A stretch of 64,000 bases of DNA from Anadara kagoshimensis (GCA_021292105.1 CM037870.1:18996424-19060423), one strand, 5' to 3'; shown: positions 35,720 to 50,500, counted from the stretch's first letter. Translations and numbers: made by a program. The notes: generated by a model from the letters alone, not told the origin.

Positions 35720-35853
35720 CAAAGGATATGTCAACAGATATCTCAATGGATATGTCAACAAATATCTCATAGGATATGTCAACAGATATCTGAATGATTA
35801 TCTCAACAGACATGTCAACAGATATCTCAACAGATATCTCAATGGATATCTCA
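35720..35853. repeat. 12/24-bp tandem repeat with GATATC palindromes
   Basis: Units alternate GATATGTCAACA and GATATCTCAA(C/T)(A/G), so AGATATCT-like palindromes recur. The plus frame reads YVNRYLNG repeats and is not a gene. Confidence 0.9.
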
Positions 35854-36005
35854 AACCTCAGATAAGTCCAACTGTTTTAATTTTCCACGTTGAGTCAAGA
35901 TAACAAGATTTAACTGTATTTTATGTTAAAACACACCAAATAATTTAGTTAAAGCTATGGTTTCACTAGAATAAAACTATATAATATATGATAATTATCA
36001 TAAAA

Positions 36006-36290
36006 ACAAAATCATTTTCTCCGATCGTGTATCTATACGCTTAATAAATTAACAAAATATTTCTCCGATCATGTATATAAACGCTTAATAAATTAACCAA
36101 CCAATTATTTCTCCTACCATTTACATATATGCTTGACAAATTAACAAATTATTTCTCCGTTCATGTATATATACGCTTAATAAAGTAACAAATTCTTTCT
36201 CCTACCATTTACATATAGACTTTATAAATTAACAAATTATTTTTCTGCTCATGTACCGGTATATATATATACTCTTAGTAAATTAAGAGA
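36006..36290. repeat. Tandem repeat of about 45-50 bp, five diverged units
   Basis: The core TTTCTCCGATCATGTATATA plus ACGCTTAATAAATTAACAAA recurs at about 36016, 36060, 36108, 36160 and 36240. Confidence 0.8.
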
Positions 36291-36408
36291 TTAAAATTTT
36301 TTAATTAAATTAAAAAATTATAATTACTATTTTCATAAAATTTCATTCAATTCTTATAAAGAAATATTACAATCTAACTTCACGTTCACTGTCCATACAA
36401 TGTTAGTT

Positions 36409-36600
36409 AAAAATGGAGGTTGTGTTTTTTTCGAGACTAGAGTTTATTGAAACTGACAAATTTACATGTATATTGAATTTATTAGCATGGATAAAATAGT
36501 TCAAATTCCGAAATGGAGATTGCTTCTCGAGACTAGAGGTTACTTTAACTGACCAATTTACATGTATATTGAATTTATTAATTTAACAACAGTCCAAATG
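36409..36600. repeat. Twofold tandem repeat, about 100 bp
   Basis: AATGGAGRTTG..TCTCGAGACTAGAG and ACATGTATATTGAATTTATT occur in both halves. Confidence 0.8.
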
Positions 36601-36629
36601 CCCAAATACTTCATTTAAATGGATGCAGT

Positions 36630-36848
36630 GGAGTAATGGTGGTTTTAGACCCCAGTCAAGATTCTTCCACATATACTGAGGTGTGGCAAGTTCTTAGATG
36701 GTGGAGGAAACTGAGTGGATTATTGTTTTAAGCTGTATTAGCATAATTACAACTATTTGCAGAGCAAACTGGAGTACCTGGATAAAACACTGAACATCAG
36801 TGAGCAAATTGGCAATTCAAACCTAAGTGGTAAAAAGCATTGTGATCA
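36630..36848 (-). mobile_element. SINE-B copy, degraded
   Basis: Plus-strand landmarks are GACCCCAGTCAAGATTCTTC, GATGGTGGAGGAAACTGAGT and a decayed head near 36840. A family-H element begins immediately at 36849. Confidence 0.65.
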
Positions 36849-37275
36849 CAGGGTTCGTACAGACATTTGGACTCCACATTTAAGGACTTTTTAGGGTCTT
36901 TTCAAGGGTCTTATTTGCAAATTTAAGGCCTAATCAAAGGGACAATTTTTTGCAAAAAAAAAATATTTGTGCAAAGGCAAATAAATCAGTAAAACAATTA
37001 TGTGTCCATAGTAACGACACTTGAAATGGAGGTTGAAGTTTGGCATTCAGGAGGGCCAGGTACCTTTAAATTGCTCACTTAAATACAACTTATTAATTAT
37101 TTAGTCTATTCTCAACCACTTAATATCAAAATACAGACACCAAACTGGCCAAATTCAAGGGCTTTTTAGGGCCTTCAGAATAAATGCAAGGGCTTTTTAG
37201 GGTCAGACTTGTTTTTAGGGTCTTTTTAGGGCAAACCTCAAAATTTAAGGACTTTTCCAGGCCTGTACGAACTCT
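36849..37275. mobile_element. MITE family H (CAGGGTTCGTACAG ends), copy 1
   Basis: A 427-bp element. The left end CAGGGTTCGTACAG is mirrored on the right by CTGTACGAACTCTG with one mismatch. Inside are repeated GGACTTTTTAGGGTCTTTTC-like stretches. The ends look hAT-like, but I see no clear 8-bp target duplication. Copy 2 is at 55017. Confidence 0.8.
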
Positions 37276-38238
37276 GAATCAGTAAGCCACTTAGCCGCTG
37301 AGGGGCCAAAACTTATATGAGATATTAAAATGAACCTTTTATGTAATGACATAACGGTAAAAATTTATAAAATTTATAAAAATTTATAATTCATTTAAAA
37401 AGGTTTTTATTATCATTTTAGGTAATTAATTAATAAATCATGGTAATATTTAGTTAATTAATGAAATATCATAACTTAAAAAACGAAGACTGTCACAAAC
37501 TTACAATATAATATTATACATGTGCATTTTCAGACAAAAACACAATTCAAATTTATAAAATTTTTAGACAAAAACACAATTCAAATTTTATAAAATTTTA
37601 TCAAAATTCTGTTGAGAATACATGTATTAGAGACATGTTGATACATATACCCCAACAAAAAGCTAAAAATTGAACACTTTTTAAATTATTTGTAAAAAAA
37701 ATAATTTAAATTTTCAATCAAAAGTGTGAAATTTTGTTAATTGTACTAATGCTGTAATAATGCCATCTGAAATTAAAACAGAGATTAATTAATACTTGAA
37801 CTAGAATGAACACAAAACTGGGTTTTTGTTTAATAATTGTCTTAACATTCTCTCCATGTAAAGTTGTCCAAACACTGATTACAGCTTATTAATTGATGAT
37901 GATGTGATGACAGTGAAATTGGTGGTGGTGCTGCTGCTGCTGATGATGATGATGATGGTGGTGGTGAAATAACAACGATGATGACGGGATTATGGAAATT
38001 ATGATGGAATGATGAAAATGGTGATGAAAACAATGATGATGATGAAAACAATCTTGATGATGATGATGATGGAATGATAATGAAGATGATTATGATAATG
38101 GAATGATATGATAATGGAATGATGATCGATATGTACAACATTGTTATTCTGTGAGTGTGATTAAAAAGTTGATAAAAATATGACCATATTGTTGCCACTA
38201 CTCATGTGAATTTGTGTTAACAACCTCATTGGCTGAGG
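37276..38238 (-). other. 3' flank / probable 3' untranslated region of the ATPase gene
   Basis: It holds a duplicated CAGACAAAAACACAATTCAA-type block (about 37532-37605), a GAT/GGT trinucleotide tract at 37888-38125, and possible minus-strand AATAAA signals (for example 37406-37411). I cannot place the true polyadenylation site. Confidence 0.5.
37888..38125. repeat. Interrupted (GAT)n/(GGT)n tract after the ATPase stop codon
   Basis: The plus strand reads runs of GATGATGATG and GGTGGTGG, so a minus-strand transcript reads (AUC)n here. It lies 114-350 bases past the stop codon, within any normal 3' untranslated region. Confidence 0.9.
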
Positions 38239-38559
38239 TTATACCAATTTTGTCTGACTATCATCACAAGACGGAGCGTAATCACCAGTATCAACTTCTA
38301 CAACCGAGAAGGACGGTTTAACGACTTCCACTGAGGCACCATTGGGCAAGACGGTAGTTGCAGAGTCACTATAGCTCGATTTGAAATGGTTCTCTGGCAG
38401 GGTTCCATTCATGCTGGCGACACGACTAATTGGCGGCCAATCAGGTGTCTCGTCGATTTCCTGTTCGATTGTATGATATTCATACTGACTTAACGGAAGA
38501 CATCTTTCTACCATTTCAAGGCACTTTTGACGCACATGGGCGTTATCCAATAGATAAGT
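38239..38559 (-). CDS. ATP13A3: ATP13A terminal exon (918-1023): cytosolic tail
   Basis: It enters after TTTCTAG with [20 protein letters not shown]. Then comes TPDWPP, the family's (D/E)PxWPP tail motif, followed by a low-complexity Ser/Thr/Val-rich end and TAA at 38241-38239. The tail is longer after WPP than I expect for the vertebrate proteins. Confidence 0.94.
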   Translation of the reverse strand, partial: TYLLDNAHVRQKCLEMVERCLPLSQYEYHTIEQEIDETPDWPPISRVASMNGTLPENHFKSSYSDSATTVLPNGASVEVVKPSFSVVEVDTGDYAPSCDDSQTKLV

Positions 38560-41500
38560 CTAGAAAATAAATGAAAATTTTATAATAAGTAAAGTACAAA
38601 AGTAAGTCTGTAACAGTATATGATCATTTTCATCATATTTAGATTCAATGAAAGAAACCTTGGTGAGTGAACTCATATATCCCAGACAGCCACATATTGG
38701 ACCTCGACTTCTGCAAATATTTCTGTGAAATTTTCAAACATCCGAGAATGTAATTTCTGTAAAAATCAGCAGAGCAGAATAAAACGTAAACTGGATCTGT
38801 AATTCATTGTGGTAGACTCCCATACCCAAAATCAGTTCAATAACTTAAAGTGCGGAAAACTTATGGTGGACAGTTGTGTCTAAAACATCATGCCTTCCTC
38901 AACAAAATTGCATGGGATGTATTACTATCAAGTCCAAAAATCCATTTCTTTTTATTTTCCAAGATTTTTCACCAAACCCCTTTATTATGCCAATATTTGA
39001 CTACAACTGTATCAAATATTTATATTGCCATCTGTGTTTGAAATTGGTCATAATCTTCAGAAATTTAAAATGTTGGAAACATCCTTCTGCTAAGTGGCGT
39101 GTGTTTTAGCTAAAATAGTGTTTTGAACCCTGACCTTCCACATATCCCGGTAAAAAAAAGTCAAACAACTTACTTCTATTAAAACTGATACAAAGAAATT
39201 AGCTAAAGCAATTCCTATAAGCAACCATCTGTATGTGACAGACTCGATAGGTTTTAACTGAAATAAAAAAATAAAATCATTTTGAAAATTTTGTTATGCA
39301 TGTTTTTTTAAAGTTTTTGGGAAGAAAACCTCTTTATGATATCAAATTTGATAATTTTATCAAAATAACAAGATTAGTCAAATGGAGACACTGTAAAACC
39401 TATATATAAAGACTGAAGGCCTTAAGAACTATGGACTATAATTTATAGACAGGTGGTCTTTATATAGAAATTCTGTTTAGTAGATATTTGAACCATGTTT
39501 TACTGTAATAAGCTCCACTATCATCAGTCAAAAGAGAGATATAGTTTAACTATTACCATCACCTGGAGACTACTATCCCAGTGGACAACCGTCATCAGTC
39601 AAAGGGAGGTAATAAGCCTAACCACATGACTGTCAACAGTCAAAGGGAGATAACAGACTTTCTGTTGAATGTAATTATTTTTTTTCTTAAAAACAGACAT
39701 TAAAATCTCATTATTTTTGTATTTAAAACAACTGATAACCGATTTCTATGGTATCATTCAAACTATACACAAACTAACAAGATAAATGTCTTAACACATT
39801 CGTAAAATTACCTTTTTTTCAAAATTTCTACCATCAAATGGCATTGTGGGGCCTTGCCCAGAATCATAGAAAAAGTTAATATTAATTAATACATACCTCT
39901 AAAAACTCGGACACACTTTCGATTGGATAGAGTATAATAAATGCAGACGCTCCTGTACATATAACTACATTTACTAAAAATAAATCTGAAATAAATTTAA
40001 AGCAAATGTTAGTTATTATTTACACAAGAATAACTCATAAATTCTATGTCTCTTCACATCCAACTTGATGGCAACAAAATTTGAAATGTAAATGAAGATG
40101 TACTTTTTTTAAATGGTGTTGCTGATACCATCAAGTAAAATGACAATATTTTAATATCCATTTGATTGACTGAATGGCGTTATCTGTCTAGAATGTTTCA
40201 CTTACATTGATGCATCATCAGCTATAAGTGAAGAGGCAGTTGCTCAGCGCAATGTGCAGGGAGGGTTTTTTGTGTCTCATGCCTACCATGACACAGAGGT
40301 CTCTTCAAAAGGATTCCATGGCTATCATTTCTAAATTCTTAATGCTTGATAAGAGAACCCTCACTACTTTTTTCTAGACCAGATCCGTCCAGAACATGAG
40401 CATCCATATATGTACCAATTGATCTACCATAGTAGTCAAATCCAAATGAAATAAAGCATAAAGTGATTATTAAAAGTCAAAAGGAAGAAGAAAATTTTTA
40501 TTAATGGTACTTATAATCACTAGTAACAGCAAATCTTTGGTGCATTTTAATTACCGTAAAATATTTGCCATAACTCCTTCAGAATCTAATGTCAGACTGC
40601 TCACCGGTATATACATCAGTGAGTCTAAACTGAATGAGCAGGTAATAATGGGTAAGTGTAATAATGTACACTTTCATGCTTTCTCAAGCTTTATCTGTTG
40701 GAACTACCCTAATATTAAAACCAACTCTCTGTATACACTTTACTCAGATCAAGAATGGCCCTATACCTGGACAAAGTATCACATTCCTTTACCAAGATTT
40801 TCCTTAACTTAAATGGCAAATTTGAAATCTTTTAAAATAGTTTTGTTAATTTTACGATATTCAGAAATTTAAGGTGTCATTTTGAAAATCATTTCAATTT
40901 GCTAAATCTACCCAGTAAGATAAGGAGAGTCTTAATTAAGAAATTATTTTAAACTTTGGCCAGTACATTGCTTCAACTTACAATTTGTAAACATGGTTTT
41001 TCTATATGGTGGTCCCTTAGCAAATGTAATAGCTAGGGTTATATACTGGAACATGGAGATGTAAAATACGACAGAATTCTCATAACTTCTGTAATCATCT
41101 TCATCATTCTCCACATACGGAGTAAACCTGTAAATATAGATGTTGTTGAAATTTTCAATTGCATAATAGAATCTGCTTAATTGCATAACCTTCAAGTCAG
41201 ATTATGTTTTTGTTGAATGTTGCTTAATGTCGCATCAGTAATTTTTCAGCTATTCGTAACAAAACTACTTTATTAATGTCTATGGATTAATCTATGAACA
41301 AGTTTGTGTATGCATGTGAAGTGTGAGTGTGTTTTATGGTCTGCCTTGTACCAACACACACTCAGTGAGACTTTAAAGTGCCAGCTCACCAGGTCATTAT
41401 GCTGCAGACAAGCCTACCACTCTCCCAGTCACATTATACTGACACCAGGTGAACCAGTAAAGACCAACTGCAAGGAAAATTGACTTTCCCACATCTGGTC

Positions 41501-44500
41501 TGAGCAGGACTTAAACTCACAGCAGTGAAAAACCCTCTTCTTGGTCAGAAAGTTTCATGCAATTAAACAGAATATGCACATAGCCAGTTGTCCCATTGGC
41601 CATATTTAACCAATACATACATATCTGCTTTCAGTACAGAACCACTGTACAGTCAAACTTGTCATAAAAAACCAGTCAAAGTGGCAAAGTGGGCAGGTTT
41701 GACTGTACAATGGTTCTGTATGAGGTGAACTTTAAGACAGGTTGGACTGTACAAGGCATCAATGTAGTAACAACAGAAAATTTGTAATTCCATTAAAATA
41801 TGAAAAAGATGATCAAAAATTTAATCTTAATAAAGTTTTATAAATTCTACTTGATAATTTTAATTATATTTTGTCATTTATACACATTTCTGTGAAAATT
41901 AATTTTTCAAATATTTTTGGTCTCACAATTCTAGTCCAAGCACTATTCCGAAATGGCTGTCTAGTGCTGTAAAAATTAAAACTGGTATAATAATATGTAA
42001 TTACATACATATTAATGAGCTAGGGTAAAAAATGGAAGGTCTAGTATCATTTCATTAAAACAAATAACCGTATTACAGCAATATCATACTGACCATGGTT
42101 GTTGTTGAATGTGCAGAAAACACAGTAACTGTACTCCTAGTTGTATACCCATCTGTAGTACTATTGTCATGATCGGGAATACACTGGTTAAACTAACAGG
42201 TGGGGGCGACGACGCCAGTACTGGATAGGGCTGTGTTCTTCCAACTGCAAACATTGAAACAAGCATTCAAATTAACTTTATGTTTCAAGGCAGTACAATA
42301 AGGCTTGTCCAAATGATCTGTACTTGTCAACAGTTTGCCCTTCCAGAGCACCCAGCCTCACTCCCAACTTTCTTACTTAAATTAAACCATTTCGCGACTA
42401 TTAACTTTCCAATATGGACTTTAGCTGAATATTTGGTATGAATAAAACCATTTTTGGAAACAAATTCACAACAATTAAATTTTGTGACTACTTTGACCTC
42501 GCAATACCCACGAAAGTTAATCACACGCAAAAAAAAGTTGGTTTACAGTAACCTGTTTAACTTAACTTCAGTTGGCAGTTCTTGCTTTACTTATAGGGAT
42601 TATGGTTTAGACATGAAATTGTATGTTTGTGTTTGATAAAGATACATGTCATCTGGGTCATTGAAAGTAAAAAGTGTAAACCAAGACATTTAGCAATCTC
42701 CATCTTAATAACTCTGGTTTTATCAAGTTGAATTTATTTTCCGTATATGGTAGGTCAAGATTTGAACCCTGGATGGGTCTGCTCAAGACCTGACCTGAAA
42801 ACCACTTAGCTACATATGCAAGAGTGAAACAATTATATTTTATCAAACACAATATCATAACAAACTACAGTGAAAGGTCATTATAAAGCCTCTCAATAAC
42901 TTTACAACCTCGCTTCGCACCACAGAATTTTGTAGTTACATAGTATATTTATTTATGTTATTTCTCCCTCAGTTTATCACCAAACTCCTGTATTATGATA
43001 ATAATATTTATGTTATATGATATTTTTGTTAAACAGCTGTTTCTGTACAGGTTGTTTGTTATCCAGTTTCATGTCAATATTTTCATTGCATAAATTGACA
43101 ACTTGTTGTAGTTTTTGGTAACACATTGTGTAGAACAGATGTCAAAATCTGACTGAACAAATAGTGGTGATCAATTGTTGATTTACCGGTAAAATCTCTA
43201 TTTATTGCCACCATGTGTTCAAGCAGATTTTGACATCACAAAGGAATTTGGCAATAAATTGAGGGAGGCTTATAAAGAAAACATAGATGTAATGGATTTT
43301 GGGACTTCTAAAAGGTGATAAGCAAGATTGCAAAGTTATTGAGGAACATTATATGGAGGTGTTACTGAGATGAAGTAAGGAGCACCTACATGAAACACTT
43401 AACGTTGACAGCAAAAACAAGTCGATGTACAAGAATTCAAAATCTGTAAGATTGGCCCCGATCTGAAACACAGAATACATGTATAAGTATACCTTTATCA
43501 AATGTATGTCAAAGCACAAGCATACCAATGCATGTCCAAATCACAATCCAAAAATCAAATTAAATCTTTGAAAACTGGCAAATTAAGTTAAACATGTGAA
43601 CTTTCACCAGAGAAGTGAGACCTGTTAAGCTAGCTACACACACCATATGTAAAATCAAAATTGAAAGAAACATAGGACAAAGCATTGCCAAAAAATATTT
43701 TCTGAAATACTACAATAAAATATTAATACATGTACATGTATTCTTGATCAAAATTATGTTAAAGAAATGCATATGTACAATAAAAACAGGAATTAAGCTA
43801 TGGCTATGAAGAAAGCACCCTATGGGTTAAAAAAGAACCAATGTCAGGGGAATATCTACAGGTAGAACAAATTAGTGACTTTTAGAAACTAAGTTCAAAT
43901 CCCATCTTGGCTGATACTAATGTAAGAAAGTTTGTCAGTTTGCTTCGAAAGGATGGTGGCACTAAGTTTTTTTCACCATTCATAAACTGAACACCTCGAT
44001 ATAAGTGAAAGAATCTTGACTGGGGTATAAATCACCTTTACCTATGTTTCCACAAATTTAAAATTAGTAGTAGCCAAACAAAAAAATTTCCAAAATTTGT
44101 GAAAACATAGTCCTTTTTTTAAGTATTTTTCAAAAATTTGCTAAAACGAGTCCTCAGAAATTAGTAGCGAATGGTGATTTTGACTGCCAGGATTGGGAAC
44201 ATGTGTGAAGTATTACTTCACTCCACTCTAAAGTAATATTTTATCATTACTTACCGAGTATAAAAGACACACGGTCACAAACTGTGTCAGACTATAACAT
44301 GCCATATACTTAAATATCCCAAATGATGTAGTGAGGGCACATCTTCCTTCTCTGTAAAATAACAAGAAAAGTACTCGATTATAGCAGGGCTGAGCTAGTC
44401 ATGGTGTTGTATATAGAAGATATAATAGAGTGATTTACTGCCAGAAATTCTGGTCCGGATCTTTTAGCCATGAGGTAGAATGCTTGCTTTTCACCCAGTA

Positions 44501-47500
44501 GGGCAGGGATCTATCCTCACCCAAGGCACTTGGTGAGAAAGTGGATATTTTTAGGTGTTTCCTCCCTCCTGTTACACAAATATAGGCAAACATTGATGAA
44601 TGAGTGAGACAACAGCATGAACAATACAACTGCTGTGCTGAGTCTACTTGTGGTCACCTCTATATAAGGAAAACCCACACTTTAAAGAATAACATTTAAA
44701 TGAAAATTGAAATTAAGAGCATTTTTCAAAATGATTTACATGTATGATTTTTTTTCCATTTTGAACAATTATGTAAAAAAAATTCAGAAATCTTTCATAA
44801 CATCCAAGGAAGTTCTATCTAGTTCTTTCTCTTAAACATTTGTCAAACATTATTAATATCCATGTACTGTTTTTGTAGTATTCATTAGAAATTATCTTAA
44901 TAAGGTTTTATCCAGTGACTAGATAAAAAGCGTATCAAACAATACTTTGACGATTTCATGTAAAATGACAGTTTTAGTTAGTATTAGTTACACAGGTTTT
45001 TTGGCAAGTAACATGCCCCCCCCCCCCCCCCCCTGTATCCTGTCAAAAGATTTGTGTACCCTAGGTTGTAGGCAAAGTTAACCAAAAGCTGCACTAGTTT
45101 GGCCTTTTAAACCATAACTAGATTTCTGTTCTGAAACATGTGAATTACTTCCCTTCTACTGCTAACCGTCACACCTGTTTATATACTCTGGCAGGATGAA
45201 GAACATAATTCCATGGCAAGTTAATCAAATGCTATGCATGAAATCTGTTTGAAGGATGACAAAATCATATAAACCTTACTCTATAACTTTAGGTACACAT
45301 TCTATGTTGTCTGTTTTAGATGTGAATGGCGATGCTACCGAGGCCTCCGCTTGAGATAACGATATTCCTGCATGTGCTGTCTTCAGGGCCCCGCAGTCGT
45401 TAGCACCATCACCACACATACCAATGTAATACCTGAAGCAATAAATATTACATTTTAATACAAGTATGAATTATAGTATAGTAAAAACTCATTTTAATAC
45501 CCCCTTTTCACTTTGCCATCTCATTTATCACCACACTATTTTGAAGTCAAAGAATCTGTTTGTGGAAAGAATTTTTAAAGAATTCCCTTGATTTATAGCC
45601 AAAAACTGTAATACTGCCAACATTCGCCTGAACAAAGAAAGGTAATATAGTAAGGTTTTTAATAAAGGAAATCTTGCTTAAAATCTTCCAGTTTACTGTA
45701 CTGAATTATCATAAAAATTTTGGCTTTCAAAACAAAAACTTTTTTGGTCTTTCTGTAGGTATATCTTACAGATATTTTTTATTATTTTACACCATATTCA
45801 GGTCATTTCTGATATTAATTTACATTAATGCATTGTTTCTATTAACAATAACAACCTCTTGGTCTAAGGGAGATAATGCACAATTCTGAATTATATTGCT
45901 ACAAACAGAATTATAACCACCAAAACAGTTATAGCTGCATTTAGGACAAGTGGCACTAAAATACATCTACTGTCCATAAAGGCTATTTTGAACATGCATT
46001 TATTACGATTAAATTTTTATTTGTATCTTTTTGTTAACATTTTAATTATATTTCAACAAAGAAAAGAGAGACCTAAGTGGAAAAAATATGTTTTCTTTTA
46101 AATCGGTCTATATGAGTGTGTGCATACCATAAATTTTGCCACTTTTTCAATAAAATCAAAATGGTTAAGTATAAATACTCCTATTAGGTACCTCATTGGT
46201 TATATGTAGGTCGTCCAGGTGTGAATTGTCTTGATTCAATCACGCAGGTAAAAGGTACATTGGTTTGTAATTTGGGGCCCAAATGGATAGCTGGAATACA
46301 TATTTTCTGTCACAAATGTGATTTTTTCTATATACAGACGTTAACCAAAACATGCAGCATTGGCAAAAATATAATTTTTAGTTAGGTCTCTGAATAGTAA
46401 ATGAATATGCACTGTTAATTTGTCCAAGCAATTCTTTATTAAAATGTAATTTACAATATTCCATGTTCAAAATAGCCTTTATGCACAGTAAAATTACCAG
46501 TAAAACAGTTATGGGTGCATTTTAGACTGGTCTCATTAAAAATATACCTACCCAAGTTTCTGCAACATTTCTACCAGTTGTGCTTTCTGATCAGGAGACA
46601 TTCTGGCAAAAACAGTTCCACGTACAGCAATCTACAAATAATTTCAATTTACAAGTATTTCAGAATTTTTCACAATTTTTCTATTTTCAAAATTAATATT
46701 TCAATTTTCATTTTTCTATGCAGTAAAGTACAAGTTAAACTAAACCTAAAACCTTGTTATAACATCCCTTGATAACTTTCTTAATTTACTTATCCCCAGA
46801 ATTTTTTAAAGTTCTAAAATCCAATTTTTCTGTTTTTCCTTAAAAGCTTGCCTTGATTAATTGCTAAGACCCCTTTCTAACACTAAAATCTGACTGAACA
46901 AATAATGACAATGGATCAAGGTATAACTGTATAATGTTTCACTCCATACAATATGTGAGGCCCTGGTGACCTAATGGATAAGATGTCAGTCTACAAATCC
47001 AGGGTCTATCACCGTTGTAAGTTCAACCCCCGCTCAGACTACATGTGGGAAAGTGAGTTTTCCTTGCTGTTGGTCTTTACTGGTTTACTTGGTATCAGTA
47101 TAATGTGACTGGGGGAGTGGTATGCTTGTCTGCGGCGTACTGACTCGGTGAGCTAGCAACTTAAAGTCGCCCCGAGTGCACACTTCTACAAAGTAGACCA
47201 TAAAACACACTCACACTTCACATACATACACTAACTTGTTCATAGATTAATAAAATAGTTTTCATTGCGAATTGCTGAAAAATTGCTGATTCGATGTTAA
47301 GCAACATTAAACCAACCAACCCACCCATACAATATGTTCCAAGAACACACATGGGGATCATAACAAAGAAACACCTACAATTTATGTCTTGAGTTTGCAA
47401 TAAATTAGTACCTTACCTTTGACATAACGTCTGGAAAATGTTCTCGTATAATGGCGAAGGATTTTCCACTGACAGCAAAGTGAAATCTGGGGTTTAATTC

Positions 47501-50500
47501 ATCTATGAAAATTCTTAGCGAGTTCTGTAAAATAATAAACAATTTATTTATAAATGCTATCAGATCAGTCAGATTGAAATGTGCTAATCAAAAACAAACA
47601 TAACTATCAATGTCCTAATCACAATCCAGGAGCAAAGTAAAGACTTTGGAACTACAAATCAGGTTAGACACGTGAACTTCCCCCAGGGGCCGGGTGCTCC
47701 GGAAGAGTAAGCAAAATGAGACTCAAAATCAGACTAAGATCTTAACCTCTCAATATCCAATCACACATTCCATTATCCTGGTTTCAAAACAAGCAAATTC
47801 AGAAAATTATGATCTCTGCCAGTAACTTTTTTTGTGATTTACACTTTTGTTCAAAAGTTCATAACTCCCAGGAAAATGACCAAACAAACTTGCACATGTC
47901 CTATCAATTTTGATGCTTTGTACCAATTTTCGTAAAATAGTGCTTCATAGTTTTTGAGAAACACTGTGATCAAGAAGTGTCTGGACAGACAGAATGAAGG
48001 ATGGTACTTTTGAATTTAACTATGTGACTGTTACCTTAATGGTATAGTATTTTTAATTAATTCAAGCAATTTGATAATTTTAAATCTCATGGAAAATAAA
48101 ACTGAAATCGTCCAATATAAGGTGGCTAGGGATGGTACGATATATCGGTATACCGATATACCGACAATGGGCTACTCCCAATGATAATCGATAATGATTT
48201 TTCAAATATCGGTAAGTAACTAGAAAATCCAAAACTGCAGAAAAACGATTAAAAGATCGATTATATAAAACAATGCCTTACTTGTTTTTATTTATATTTA
48301 TTTAAACAAGCTCCAATTGTCATAACATGTGCATTTGTACATACAGGTAAGTATGTCATCAATTCTTGGGCACCTCTAAAATGATGCGAAATCCTTCAAA
48401 TACTTGAACGAACCTTATTACAGTAAGAAGTACTCCAAGCATATGCATGATTAAAATACGCTTTAGTATTTTAGGGAGTTAGATACGAAGAATCAAGACT
48501 TTTCTCCACACAGATTATTTTTCTGATATGGATCAATAGTTATTGGCATGAAAAGAATGATAATTCCAGCGATAGCCAGCCCTAAAGGTGGCCGTACTTT
48601 ATGGTTGATTTACCCCATTGTCTATCCTTAATCCTACCTTTTCATGAGTGACTTCTTCTACTTTCTTCTTCATATCATCAGCATACACAAACTCTAGTTG
48701 TGGTTGGGTATTGCCATCGGGTGGAAAGAATGCCTCAGCCATAATGACTGAATCCTGTGGCTTCACCATGCCACATTCACGAGCCACACTTATAGCTGTT
48801 AACATGTTATCACCTGTAAATATCAAAACAAATTAAGAATAAACTTTCAAAAGCGAGTTTTAACATATCACAAATTCTAATAACTTTGTATTTCCATGGC
48901 ATCTTTTCTTTAGATACTTATGACTATGAGTTACAGGTGTATGTCATTTTATAAATATTACTTTTTTGATAGGGTGATAATATGGACTGTCACCCTATCA
49001 GAAATGAAATATTCATTTTATCATACTGATTGTTGGTGTTTATCATGCTGTGTAACCAAAGTATACTGGATTGAAAATCATGACAACCAGCTGTCGACTG
49101 TAAGCAACTTATGAGACGCTTGTAACATTTATCATATTTAACATTATTTTAGAAAAGTTTTTTACTGATTTAAAAGATGAATGTGTTCAAATCACATACT
49201 CAGTTTTTCTGTTCATGTGACATTTTTCATTAAAACATTAAAAATGTTCACCTTTTCTAACATAATGTTAAAATGTGACTAATCTGTACATTACTACTAC
49301 TGTAACTGTAATGACATCACATATAATACTTGCAGTGTCTTGGAGAAAGCGTAATTTAAAGATTCAAACCGCTACTGTTTCAAGACTTATGCATTATCAT
49401 AAATTACTTTACATGAAAGAATTTGACATCACTGAACATTGACACAAAAGAAGTTACAAAATAGATCTATGTGACTCTGGATGGACTACTTTTTATATTT
49501 ACTTCTTTCACTGCACCAGACTGTACAGGTTATGTTAATGTATACTGTGACATGTAAATGGATCCCACAGTATTTCATTCACAATATCTACATGTCAACA
49601 GATCCATTACATGTATCACGATACATATCTCACAATAGAACAGATTTGTTCCATTTGTGTCCCTTCCAGGAACAATTATTTCAAATGCAAACTTATTTCA
49701 TGGTGAGGCGACTTTCAACAAAATCCAAGTGACAGCAATTCTTAACATCTCTGCTATGTTATGCCATACATAAAAGTAAAATTTAGCTGCCCAATAAATA
49801 TATCAGTGGTACCTTTGTATTTCCTCGTTAATATACTTACCAGTTATCATTACAGTTCTAATATTAGCATTCAGTAACTGATGTATCACAGGTAAAGTCT
49901 GTGGTTTAAGTTTGTTCTCCATGACAACCAAACCCAAAAATATCAAGTCCTTCTCCACCTGCTCTCTACAAAATCAACCAAATTATGTCATAATTTCAAG
50001 ATGTTTTTGTAAACTGAAAAGACTGAAATCTGGCTGGAAAAATGTTAAAAAAATTCAGATTAAAACTGGCTAAGTGAAGTTATATAGATGGGTTGGTGGA
50101 TTAATAATTTATGTGAAAGTTAATTCATTTCACTAATATTAAGGTGGTCAGTTTTGGAATGGTCGAGTAAACTGGAGTTCCAAGTAAAACACCAATCCGG
50201 CAAGTGAATTGACCTCATTTCTGCAACTAAGATCTGCCAAAGTGGGATACAAACCTAGAAAGTGAAAAGCACTTGGATCCATAACCTTTAGACAACAGAA
50301 GATAATTTTTTTTTAATGGAATATTTTGCTAGTCAAAAATTTTTCACTTATAAGTTATATCAAGACAGTCAGTTTAGGAATGGTGGAGGAAACCAGAGTG
50401 CTTGAAAAAAATCACTGACCTTTCGCCAAGTGAACTGAGGAAGATGAAAGAAATTCAAGATAAAATAAAAATTCCAAATTACCTTTGCATTCGTTGTATT

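Noticed and set aside
35720-35853. Coding YVNRYLNG repeat protein
   Set aside because: A 12/24-bp simple repeat with no transcript signals; the open frame follows from the unit length.
38239-38550. Treating the last ATPase exon as a separate 103-codon gene
   Set aside because: It lacks an ATG in a sensible place, enters from a clear acceptor at 38560 in phase with the M10 exon, and carries the family's WPP tail.
48648-48836. Plus-strand frames over ATPase exons (48648-48836, 42454-42636)
   Set aside because: Shadows of, or adjacent to, minus-strand exons; no family resemblance.
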